7,565 nt of DNA from Candidatus Hydrogenedentota bacterium (GCA_903922535.1 CAIXUF010000874.1:1-7565); one strand, 5' to 3'. Counted from the first letter of the stretch, positions 1-4,828 are shown. A program made the numbers and translations. The notes: generated from the letters alone by a model not told the origin.

Positions 1-141
1 ACAAGCCGCGCTCGGGCATTGCCCATAGCGAAGGATGCTTGTCTTCGCCGTGCCATGGGCAGCTCGCGACGACCGCCGACCCGCCGGACTTCCAGGCCTT
101 CACCCCGGCCGCGTTCAATTCGTCGATCACCGAGACTTTGG
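1..141. repeat. Terminal direct repeat, copy 1 (assembly overlap of a circle)
   Basis: These 141 bases are identical to 7425-7565. An exact end-to-end repeat of this kind is the usual signature of a circular molecule assembled from a de Bruijn graph, and 141 is a common largest k-mer size. The real molecule is then 7424 bp. One gene, the primase-polymerase, reads without interruption through the join, which supports circularity independently. A true terminal repeat of a linear element is possible but less likely. Confidence 0.95.
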
Positions 142-733
142 ACTTTATGATCTCGATCATGGTCGGGCGACTGGACAGGGCAGCCGCCGGCCGCCGGCGA
201 AGTATTTCCGTGGAAATGTCTTGGACGGCAGCGGGCTTTGGGGTTGAGCTCAGAAAAGGAAAAAGGGTTTGGGCTTGCTTGAAGGTAAGACGAGCGGGGG
301 GCAGCGAACAGAGAATTCGATAGACAGCGCCGGACGGATGAACCGACGGCGCCACCATCAGCACGCCGGCGTTTTTGAACTCCACTCCTGGCGCATTGCC
401 CGCAGGCAGCGCATCGCCCCGCCACACCACATGGGCGCCGCGGGCTGTCAGCTCGGTGTACGTCTCGGCATTGGCGCCCGGCCCGGCTGCCCAAGTCCAA
501 TAGGCGCCGGCATCGTCGAAGTCAGCGGCGACAAAACCGTGGTCCAGGACAATCGCCAGGTTGGCGCGCCGCTCGCCGAACCACAGCTCGACTTCCGGCG
601 CCGTCTTGATCCGCCTTTGGCGTGGACCAAAGCCGGCGATATTGTCCTTCGATCTTGGCTGTTTTGGGATCAGGTCCGCACCCAGGGCCAGCCAGGTATG
701 GGCACTCACCAGCTTGTCAGCAAACATTGCCAT
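1..733 (-). CDS. Primase-polymerase with CHC2 zinc finger, N-terminal part (continues at 7424-7303)
   Basis: Archaeo-eukaryotic-type primase-polymerase (Prim-Pol, AEP superfamily), expected to make primers and extend them on single-stranded DNA. Read across the circular join the gene is 855 nt and encodes 284 aa (733 to 1, then 7424 to 7303) with no stop. Start is ATG 733-731, preceded by AGGAGG with a 6-nt spacer. Visible motifs: motif I, D71-x-D73 in FVAADFDD; motif II, H101 in ARGAHVVWRG; motif III, E118 in GVEFK, where many relatives have Asp; then APSVHPSG (128-135) and a nearby Tyr, typical of the family. Residues 160-200 form an Arg/Pro/Ala-rich linker. CHC2 zinc ligands are C225, H228, C247 and C252. 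No helicase domain is present. It lies directly upstream of rep, overlapping it by one base, and behind a leader with antisense and attenuation signals. The family call is firm; the cellular role is inferred. Confidence 0.9.
   Translation of the reverse strand, partial: MAMFADKLVSAHTWLALGADLIPKQPRSKDNIAGFGPRQRRIKTAPEVELWFGERRANLAIVLDHGFVAADFDDAGAYWTWAAGPGANAETYTELTARGAHVVWRGDALPAGNAPGVEFKNAGVLMVAPSVHPSGAVYRILCSLPPARLTFKQAQTLFPFLSSTPKPAAVQDISTEILRRRPAAALSSRPTMIEIIKSKVSVIDELNAAGVKAWKSGGSAVVASCPWHGEDKHPSLWAMPERGL
198..217 (-). repeat. 20-bp repeat, copy 1 (inside the primase-polymerase linker)
   Basis: The minus strand carries ATTTCCACGGAAATACTTCG, identical to 3570-3589 on the plus strand. It contains the near-palindrome ATTTCC-AC-GGAAAT. 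The copy lies in the coding sequence for the linker between the primase-polymerase and CHC2 domains (about residues 173-180) and is followed by a GC-rich CCGGCGGCCGGCGGC run. Confidence 0.8.
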
Positions 734-735
734 AC

Positions 736-783
736 TCACCCTCCTAGAATGCGAAACGCCCGGCTGGCAGACGGGCGTTTCAT
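736..783 (-). CDS. Possible 15-aa leader peptide (uORF) before the primase-polymerase
   Basis: A short ORF, ATG 783 to TGA 738-736, encodes MKRPSASRAFRILGG. It spans the whole attenuator-like hairpin, includes the Shine-Dalgarno of the primase-polymerase, and stops 2 nt before that gene's ATG. The arrangement recalls leader peptides that couple translation to rep genes, such as Tap of IncFII plasmids. No clear ribosome binding site precedes it, so it may not be translated. Confidence 0.22.
   Translation of the reverse strand: MKRPSASRAFRILGG
739..745 (-). promoter_or_regulatory. Shine-Dalgarno for the primase-polymerase
   Basis: The minus strand reads AGGAGGG, then GTGAG and TATG; the core AGGAGG sits 6 nt before ATG 733. 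This is close to ideal spacing and fixes the start at 733 rather than the in-frame ATG at 727. It overlaps the end of a 15-codon leader ORF (736-783), so ribosomes finishing the leader would stop on top of this site. Confidence 0.85.
753..781 (-). promoter_or_regulatory. Attenuator-like hairpin in the primase-polymerase leader
   Basis: A perfect 10-bp inverted repeat: on the minus strand GAAACGCCCG, a 9-nt loop, then CGGGCGTTTC. The A-rich foot on one side and T-rich foot on the other resemble a short intrinsic terminator, although the T run is only three long. It ends 8 nt before the Shine-Dalgarno, where formation of the stem could stop transcription or hide the ribosome site. An upstream GCCCG (near 806-812) could pair with the same arm, giving an alternative fold. 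Regulation through this stem is inferred from its position and from known plasmid attenuators. Confidence 0.55.
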
Positions 784-835
784 TCGGCGGGTAAGCGTTT
801 TGCAAACGGGCTTTTTGTGCCCGGAATTGCTAAGG

Positions 836-864
836 TTGAAAATTCAGATAAAGCGCGCTATACT
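836..864 (+). promoter_or_regulatory. Sigma70-type promoter for an antisense RNA
   Basis: TTGAAA (836-841), a 17-nt spacer, then TATACT (859-864): five of six bases match consensus in each box, with ideal spacing. It points along the plus strand, opposite to every gene. Transcription should begin near 871 and run against the leader of the primase-polymerase mRNA. No plus-strand gene lies downstream, so its likely product is a short regulatory RNA. Confidence 0.75.
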
Positions 865-870
865 GGTAGC

Positions 871-944
871 TGGCTGTCGGCTTACCTGCCGAATAAATCT
901 CCCCTAGGGCTGCCAGGCCCAATGATGGGGAGATTTTATTTCCA
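871..944 (+). ncRNA. Predicted countertranscript RNA against the primase-polymerase leader
   Basis: Predicted transcript of about 70-75 nt. It folds into two stem-loops. The first is TCGGC (877-881), loop TTACCT, GCCGA (888-892). The second is long: 892-904 pairs with 927-940 (13 bp with one bulged T), with an inner GGGC/GCCC stem around TGCCAG (907-920), followed by a T-rich tract to about 943. The second stem would serve as terminator. The transcript is fully complementary to part of the minus-strand leader that starts near 953. Small antisense RNAs of this layout set copy number in many rolling-circle plasmids. The ends are estimates. Confidence 0.6.
892..944 (+). terminator. Terminator-like hairpin ending the antisense RNA
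   Basis: AATAAATCTCCCC (892-904) pairs with GGGGAGATTTTATT (927-940) with one bulge, and a 4-bp GGGC/GCCC stem lies inside the loop. The 3' side continues as a T-rich tract. The element is nearly symmetric, so the minus-strand leader folds into the same shape, as expected for the interacting structures of a sense/antisense pair. Confidence 0.55.
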
Positions 945-959
945 CGAACTTATGTTCAA

Positions 960-988
960 AGTCTACTCCTAGTGGTGTACCGTGTCAA
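960..988 (-). promoter_or_regulatory. Promoter of the primase-polymerase/rep operon
   Basis: On the minus strand TTGACA (988-983, perfect -35), a 17-nt spacer, then TAGACT (965-960, four of six). The start of transcription should fall near 953, giving a leader of about 220 nt before ATG 733. The leader crosses the antisense RNA unit and the attenuator-like hairpin. The spacer contains one arm of a 9-bp inverted repeat (967-975 with 1042-1050), a possible operator. Confidence 0.68.
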
Positions 989-1050
989 GTCACACCACAG
1001 CACCCACACGGGCACCGTTTTACCACTCCGACTGACAAGTCCCACTAGGA
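967..1050. repeat. 9-bp inverted repeat flanking the operon promoter
   Basis: TCCTAGTGG at 967-975 and its exact complement CCACTAGGA at 1042-1050, separated by 66 nt. The inner arm lies inside the promoter spacer next to the -10 box and the outer arm covers the stop codon of the 87-aa gene. Two sites of this kind could bind a repressor or allow looping. No protein can be assigned from sequence alone. Confidence 0.45.
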
Positions 1051-1308
1051 AGTTTTGGCGCCCCTACGGCCCGTCTTGGGCTGTTCTGACGGCTCATTTT
1101 CCGGTTTGGGCGATCCCGGCTCAGTCTCGCCGACCGGCTTTGTCCCTATCTCGACTAGTTGAACCTGAACCTGATACCGCTTCCCGGCGATCTCGGCCTT
1201 GCCATTGCCATAGAAGCCGACAGATCCCGTCCTAAACTTCTTGGCGTAGGCAGTCACCACCCCGACCGATTGCCCGTCGCTCAGCTTCAAGTCAGCGTTG
1301 ACGATCAT
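1045..1308 (-). CDS. Small beta-rich protein of unknown function (87 aa)
   Basis: Not recognised. Start taken at ATG 1308, which follows GAAGGG with a short spacer; an in-frame ATG at 1329 would add seven residues but lacks a clear ribosome site. Residues 1-58 alternate polar and hydrophobic positions with glycines (SVGVVTAYAKKF, GSVGFYGNGKAEI, GKRYQVQVQLVEIG), suggesting a compact beta-sheet or barrel. Residues 59-79 are Pro/Glu-rich and disordered, and the last residues (KTGRRGAKTS) are basic. A small beta domain with a flexible tail would suit a nucleic-acid-binding protein, but that is only a guess. Last gene of the five-gene unit starting at 3167, 53 nt after the previous stop. Confidence 0.7.
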   Translation of the reverse strand: MIVNADLKLSDGQSVGVVTAYAKKFRTGSVGFYGNGKAEIAGKRYQVQVQLVEIGTKPVGETEPGSPKPENEPSEQPKTGRRGAKTS

Positions 1309-1361
1309 TGTTGTGTCCCTTCGTTTCATCACTCAGTTTTACACCCAATCGGCCGCGGCCG

Positions 1362-1568
1362 CTATTCGGGCAGCCTGGCGCCGGCTTCGACCTTGAACTT
1401 CCAGGCGCCATCGTTCATCACATTGCAGACAGCCACCGCGACCAGCTTGTCGTAGAAGAACCCAAACGCCACCGGCGTTATTTCTGTCATCAGATACACT
1501 CCCCATCGCAGCCCAAGCGGATAGATAGGTTGGGTTTGGTCCAACTCTTTCACGAAATACTTATCCAT
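1362..1568 (-). CDS. Small protein of unknown function (68 aa)
   Basis: Not recognised. ATG 1568 overlaps the end of the upstream 117-aa gene by 8 nt, and GAGG lies 6 nt before it, which points to translational coupling. The sequence is rich in aromatic and hydrophobic residues (YPLGLRWGVYLM, VAFGFFYDKLVAVAVCNVM, GAWKFKVEAG). There is no charged-free stretch long enough for a sure membrane helix, so a beta-sheet fold seems more likely. Coding is supported by the operon position and ribosome site rather than by homology. Confidence 0.65.
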   Translation of the reverse strand: MDKYFVKELDQTQPIYPLGLRWGVYLMTEITPVAFGFFYDKLVAVAVCNVMNDGAWKFKVEAGARLPE

Positions 1569-1914
1569 TGCCGACCTCGCTTTCTTTCTGTCTGGTGAAC
1601 TCGATCACTTCAGCCAGAACCTTCGAGAATTTCTCGATCTCATCCCAACCATACGACCAACGGTTTTCATCTCCGGGCAGCTCGATCCGATAGAAGTTTC
1701 TTTCTTCGCCCATGGGCTTCCAGACAAGAATGTCTCCGACAGCGGTAAAGGTGTTGAAGTGATAGTTGTTTGCCGTCTCGATCATCTTCGAGCTTTGGCA
1801 AGTAGGGCACTTCGCCCACCAATGAAAGCCCTCGCCCGCATATAGTTGCGTCTTCGTGTGCTTCACTCCGCAGACATCACAGGTAGCTTCGTAGGATTTC
1901 AGGTCTTCGGTCAT
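1561..1914 (-). CDS. Zinc-ribbon protein of unknown function (117 aa)
   Basis: The N-terminal part holds two CxxC knuckles, C12-x2-C15 and C36-x2-C39, separated by 20 residues. This is a zinc-ribbon pattern of the kind used for binding nucleic acid or protein. Residues 50-117 contain an aromatic-rich segment (FTAVGDILVWKPMG, NFYRIELPG, RWSYGW) and a C-terminal helix (EIEKFSKVLAEVIEFTRQK). The start at ATG 1914 follows AAAGCGAGAGC, a sequence repeated almost unchanged before the 87-aa Cys-rich gene. It sits 18 nt after that gene's stop and overlaps the next gene by 8 nt. The structural class is clear; the function is not. Confidence 0.75.
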   Translation of the reverse strand: MTEDLKSYEATCDVCGVKHTKTQLYAGEGFHWWAKCPTCQSSKMIETANNYHFNTFTAVGDILVWKPMGEERNFYRIELPGDENRWSYGWDEIEKFSKVLAEVIEFTRQKESEVGNG

Positions 1915-1932
1915 TCTGCGCTCTCGCTTTCG

Positions 1933-2196
1933 TTAGGCTCTATAGTCCCACTCGGCATCTTCATCGTCGCTTTCAAGATAGGCCTTATAGGCTGCCACTC
2001 TTCCAGGATCACACACGTGATCTACAAAGCCGTCTCTTTCCGCCGGCGAAAATTCCGCCCCGCACTCATGGCAGCAATTGTACGGCGACACGTAGTCAGG
2101 CCCGGCATCGTCCATATGGCATGCGCCATCGGGCGACATATCGCAGTATCCACGCGGCTCTTCGCTACCACAGTAAACGCAGATCTCCGTCGTCAT
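1933..2196 (-). CDS. Cys-rich metal-binding protein of unknown function (87 aa)
   Basis: Eight cysteines (6, 9, 18, 26, 41, 42, 45, 62) and histidines 27, 43 and 60 occur in a CVYCG...CCHECG...HVC arrangement, enough for two zinc sites. The C-terminal 14 residues are very acidic (ESDDEDAEWD). Its ATG overlaps the stop of the upstream membrane-protein gene as ATGA (2193-2196), so the two are very probably translated together and may act together. It could be a zinc-finger adaptor; no family is recognised. Confidence 0.75.
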   Translation of the reverse strand: MTTEICVYCGSEEPRGYCDMSPDGACHMDDAGPDYVSPYNCCHECGAEFSPAERDGFVDHVCDPGRVAAYKAYLESDDEDAEWDYRA

Positions 2197-3167
2197 TGCT
2201 TGCTCTCGCTTTCTCCGGCATCTCCGCCGGCATCATACCCCAGGCGCTCCAGGGCTTCACTTGCAGGGCAAATCAGGGCGGACCCGTCTAGGAGCTCGGC
2301 TTCCCGCAGCCATCCGGCCAACGTCGCCCAACGGGTTTGAGAACAGGCCCGCCCCGTGCTCTTGAATTTGTACCCCGCCCACTCCCGACGCTGGAAGCCG
2401 CGGGCTGCCCCTTGCTCGACGAATTCGCGCAGCTCCGCCGTATCGTCGATCAAGGCCGCTTTCTTTTTCTCAGCGCCCGACCGGACCCGGACCAGGCGCA
2501 GCGCCGGCGCGGCCGGCCCACTGGCGGCCGATATCGCCGGCGCCGTCGAGCCCGCCAGGTTGGCAAATGCCGTCGAGAGACTTTCAGTCACTCGCGCCGC
2601 CAGCTCGGCCCGGCTCTCATTGCCTCCGACCTTCTCAACGGCCCTGGCGACCAGGGCTGCCCGGGCAATGTCGGCCGCCAGGTCTTCACTGGTTTGCAGC
2701 ACCGGCCGCACCCCGGCCCGATCCAGGCGCAGCACGCCGCCGATCATATGGGTTGGATCAATGACGACGACCGCCGGCCCCTCGCGGAAAGCAATCAGCC
2801 CGCCCGGCAGCGGCACCACCGACGACCGCGACCAGGCCCACCGCACCCAGGAAGCCGACGACCCCAGGGCGACCAGGGCCGCGGCCGTCAGGACCAGGGC
2901 GACGACCAAAGGCCAACGCCGCGACCATTCTATGGCCAGCAGCGACGACGACCGCGACCAGGCGCCGGCCGCATCGGCGGCCGCCCGCTCTTTGTCGGCT
3001 TGCGCTTGCAGCGTATCAGCCCGGGCGCTCTCCTGGCGCGCCAGGGCAGCGACCATCGCCGGCGACTGCCAGGCCTTCGACAATCCCCAGGCCACCCCGC
3101 ACACGGCCCCCAGGGCCAGCGCCAGGATAGCCACCACCGCCACCACCGCCCCGATTGCTTTGTCCAT
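2193..3167 (-). CDS. Two-pass membrane protein with long cytosolic domain (324 aa)
   Basis: Function unknown. Start chosen at ATG 3167, preceded by GGAGG with a 6-nt spacer; an ATG at 3254 in the same frame has no ribosome site and crosses a terminator-like hairpin. Predicted layout: membrane helix 5-28, a polar helical, Ala-rich segment 31-83 that would lie outside, membrane helix 86-104, then a cytosolic part marked by Arg/Trp after the helix (WVRWAWSRS). Residues 117-150 look like a small beta domain, 160-225 are Ala-rich helices and linker, and 240-312 are compact and helical with aromatic and basic residues (REFVEQGAARGFQRREWAGYK, a winged-helix-like look). There is no Walker motif, so it is not a Zot or VirB4-type ATPase. 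First gene of a coupled cluster. Confidence 0.78.
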   Translation of the reverse strand: MDKAIGAVVAVVAILALALGAVCGVAWGLSKAWQSPAMVAALARQESARADTLQAQADKERAAADAAGAWSRSSSLLAIEWSRRWPLVVALVLTAAALVALGSSASWVRWAWSRSSVVPLPGGLIAFREGPAVVVIDPTHMIGGVLRLDRAGVRPVLQTSEDLAADIARAALVARAVEKVGGNESRAELAARVTESLSTAFANLAGSTAPAISAASGPAAPALRLVRVRSGAEKKKAALIDDTAELREFVEQGAARGFQRREWAGYKFKSTGRACSQTRWATLAGWLREAELLDGSALICPASEALERLGYDAGGDAGESESKQ

Positions 3168-3180
3168 TGCGCACCTCCGC

Positions 3181-3202
3181 AAAAGAAAAGCCCTACCAGG
3201 GC
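3181..3202 (-). terminator. Intrinsic terminator or attenuator before the membrane-protein gene
   Basis: Minus strand: GCCCT, 3-nt loop, AGGGC, then TTTTCTTTT. The hairpin plus T tract is a compact intrinsic-terminator pattern. It lies between the 51-aa RHH gene and the Shine-Dalgarno of the membrane-protein gene, so partial read-through would lower expression of the downstream cluster. The stem is short (5 bp), so termination may be incomplete. Confidence 0.5.
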
Positions 3203-3302
3203 AAGGCAGGGCCGCGTGTACAATAGTGCGCAGCCCATACCGACACCCCGGCATGGGTTAGGCGCGTGCTTGGGGTTAGCGCCCCGGGCGCGCGCCGTTT
3301 GA

Positions 3303-3458
3303 TTACTTCGTCTTTGGCAGCTTCACTTTCCCGGCAAGCCACAGCTCTATCAATTGGCGGACGACTTCAGACAAGTGCATATTCGCTTCAATCGCCGCGA
3401 TCTTGGCTTGCTTCAAAACTTCAGCTGGAATTCGAACCATGTATTCAGGATCAGGCAT
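3303..3458 (-). CDS. CopG-like ribbon-helix-helix repressor (51 aa)
   Basis: Small RHH DNA-binding protein. The N-terminal strand is EYMVRIPAEV (5-14), the first helix LKQAKIAAIEAN, the turn MHLS, and the second helix EVVRQLIELWLAG (31-43), a close fit to the CopG/MetJ/Arc pattern. Such proteins bind as dimers, the paired strands entering the major groove. A promoter with a 22-bp perfect inverted repeat sits directly upstream, which suggests autorepression as in pMV158-type plasmids. The -10 box ends 7 nt before the ATG, so the mRNA should have almost no leader, and no Shine-Dalgarno is visible. An internal ATG (residue 7) is an alternative start but also lacks a ribosome site. The next gene is 135 nt downstream, behind a terminator-like hairpin. 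Confidence 0.83.
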   Translation of the reverse strand: MPDPEYMVRIPAEVLKQAKIAAIEANMHLSEVVRQLIELWLAGKVKLPKTK

Positions 3459-3465
3459 AGCTAGA

Positions 3466-3494
3466 AGTGTAGCACGCTACCGTGCTACAGTCAA
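3466..3494 (-). promoter_or_regulatory. Promoter of the CopG-like gene
   Basis: Minus strand TTGACT (3494-3489), a 17-nt spacer, then TACACT (3471-3466). The -10 box is followed by TCTAGCT and the ATG, so transcription would begin at or one base before the start codon. The spacer is filled by a palindrome, so repressor binding would directly block RNA polymerase. Confidence 0.72.
3468..3489. promoter_or_regulatory. 22-bp palindromic operator
   Basis: TGTAGCACG (3468-3476), CTAC, CGTGCTACA (3481-3489): 9-bp perfect arms around 4 bp. It covers the promoter spacer and touches both the -35 and -10 boxes. The encoded RHH protein is the obvious candidate ligand; the two other RHH-type proteins of this plasmid are alternatives. 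Confidence 0.75.
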
Positions 3495-3526
3495 GCGGGC
3501 TGTTAGGACGGGGGTTAGCTTAGAAA

Positions 3527-3549
3527 GAAAAGAACCGACTTGGCTTTTC
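3527..3549 (-). terminator. Possible weak terminator after the 95-aa RHH gene
   Basis: Minus strand GAAAAGCC, 5-nt loop, GG, a 2-nt bulge, CTTTTC, then TTTCT. An imperfect hairpin with a pyrimidine-rich tail, located between the 95-aa RHH gene and the promoter of the 51-aa RHH gene, where a terminator is expected. The stem is AT-rich, so strength is doubtful. Confidence 0.33.
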
Positions 3550-3569
3550 GCACGCCGCCGGCGTCTGGT

Positions 3570-3589
3570 ATTTCCACGGAAATACTTCG
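3570..3589 (+). repeat. 20-bp repeat, copy 2 (intergenic palindrome)
   Basis: Plus-strand copy of the 20-mer at 198-217, in inverted orientation relative to it. Here it is part of a better palindrome, GTATTTCC-AC-GGAAATAC (3568-3585), in the gap between the 95-aa and 51-aa RHH genes. A GC-rich segment follows, as at copy 1. A protein-binding or recombination site is possible. Confidence 0.8.
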
Positions 3590-3618
3590 GTCGGGCGCGC
3601 CGCCGGCGCCATCGCCAG

Positions 3619-3906
3619 TTAGGACGATGCAGGCCCCGCCGGCGCGCCCATCGCCATATCTGACGTAGGGCGCCCGGGCGCTGCCGCGTCAAACATGCCG
3701 ATCCGGTCGGCGACCATGGCTGCCGAAAACGACGCGCCAGGCAGCGGCCGCACCAGGAAGCCCCGTGCTTTGTGGTCATTGACCACGGCCGCCCAATGTT
3801 CGATCATGCCGCGGATAATCCGCGTTTGGTCCGCGCCCGTCGTCTCCACAATCATGTCGAGCTCTGCGGCGATCTCATCCGGCAATTTCACGTGTAGATT
3901 TCTCAT
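3619..3906 (-). CDS. Ribbon-helix-helix DNA-binding protein (95 aa)
   Basis: Residues 1-43 match the RHH fold: strand RNLHVKLPDEIA, first helix ELDMIVETTG, turn ADQT, second helix RIIRGMIEHWAAVV. The remaining 50 residues are Pro/Gly/Ala-rich and probably flexible. ATG 3906 is preceded by AAGG with about 6 nt spacing. It begins 3 nt after the stop of the 274-aa membrane-anchored gene, so the two form an operon. RHH proteins of this size act as plasmid repressors, partition factors (ParG-like) or relaxosome accessory factors. With no relaxase or ParA here, a regulatory or segregation role is more likely, but it is not shown. Confidence 0.8.
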   Translation of the reverse strand: MRNLHVKLPDEIAAELDMIVETTGADQTRIIRGMIEHWAAVVNDHKARGFLVRPLPGASFSAAMVADRIGMFDAAAPGRPTSDMAMGAPAGPASS

Positions 3907-3909
3907 GTC

Positions 3910-4734
3910 TCACCTTATGATCATGGGCAGCAAACTGGTGAACACATACCAGCCGCCCCATGCTATCAACGCCAACGTCCCCAGGCCAAAGACCAGAACC
4001 ACGGCCACTTCGCTACAGCCCGCTTGACCTTCGCCGCCCCCCGGCCCGGTAAACTGGTTTGTGCCTACAAAGTGTTGTGCCTCATCGGCGCGCCGCTCTT
4101 CGTCTCTGGTGGCCGCCGGCGACTTGGCCTTGTCGTCCCACATGTAGCTATCACGGACTTCCTTTGCCACTTCCACGCCGTGGAAGAATTGCTCTATGTG
4201 CTCGCCGTCCAGGCCCGCTTCGCGCAATTGGGCAGCGACAATCTTCCGGCTCTCTGTGGCCGTCTCTTCCATCCGCTGTTTGCTTTCCCGCTCATGGCAA
4301 TACCATGGGTTGAGCCTATCCGGCTGGAAAGAAAGCAAGCGCCACGACCGCGACATATGCTCGGCATAGGTTAGCGCAGGTTGGCTTTGCAGGTATTCTT
4401 CGCGCAGGATCCAATGGTATTCAATCAAGGCCCGAACCAGGTCGGACATTGACCAGCTGCACAGCTCAGCCAGGGCGCGCAGCGTTTCCCGCTCCTGGCC
4501 AGTCATCCGGATGCACAGCTTTTCGCGCCGCTCACCTTCCATCGGCGGTACCGTCAGCTCTTGCAGGATCTCCGCCTTGAAGAGCTCACAATGGTAAATC
4601 AGCATCCGGATGATAGGCCCGGCCCCAAGCTTGCCGTCCGATTTCTCGCTAGGCTTCCGCTCCAAAGCAACACGGCAAAGAGCCCCCAACATCTCCCTAT
4701 CGTGATCATCTAGAAACACGGCAAAGGTTGCCAT
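3910..4734 (-). CDS. Membrane-anchored protein with two RHH-like segments (274 aa)
   Basis: Residues 71-106 fit an RHH unit (strand EKLCIRMTGQ, helix ERETLRALAELCS, turn WSMS, helix DLVRALIEYHW). Residues 3-54 look like a second, more divergent unit (strand ATFAVFLDDHD, then helices with GPIIRMLIYHCELF). Residues 145-225 are charged and helical with probable coiled-coil character. A Gly-rich linker (229-238) leads to one hydrophobic helix at 241-266, close to the C-terminus. The DNA-binding part would face the cytosol, tethered by a tail anchor. The ribosome site is weak (GGCGGG). The next gene, a 95-aa RHH protein, starts 3 nt after its stop. Tethering plasmid DNA to the membrane for segregation or replication is an attractive guess. 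I know no family with this exact architecture. Confidence 0.75.
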   Translation of the reverse strand: MATFAVFLDDHDREMLGALCRVALERKPSEKSDGKLGAGPIIRMLIYHCELFKAEILQELTVPPMEGERREKLCIRMTGQERETLRALAELCSWSMSDLVRALIEYHWILREEYLQSQPALTYAEHMSRSWRLLSFQPDRLNPWYCHERESKQRMEETATESRKIVAAQLREAGLDGEHIEQFFHGVEVAKEVRDSYMWDDKAKSPAATRDEERRADEAQHFVGTNQFTGPGGGEGQAGCSEVAVVLVFGLGTLALIAWGGWYVFTSLLPMIIR

Positions 4735-4828
4735 AATCTACCCGCCACATGCATACATCGAGCTATACCGAACTCCTAGCCATACCCTGTGGGGTTGAAA
4801 GCTCGGCAAACTGGCGAAGACGACTTGA

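Noticed and set aside
35..907. Overlapping plus-strand ORFs, the largest at 269-907
   Set aside because: They lie antisense to the primase-polymerase frame, have no ribosome sites, and show no recognisable domains. The same holds for the plus-strand ORFs at 2337-3302 and 6410-7396, which mirror the membrane-protein and rep genes.
2193..3254. Longer 353-aa form of the membrane protein from ATG 3254
   Set aside because: The extra 29 residues cross a terminator-like hairpin and the Shine-Dalgarno of ATG 3167, and ATG 3254 has no ribosome site.
3255..3518. GGGTTAG repeats at 3255, 3273 and 3512, resembling telomere repeats
   Set aside because: Only three short copies at uneven spacing. They are too few for a telomere or an iteron array.
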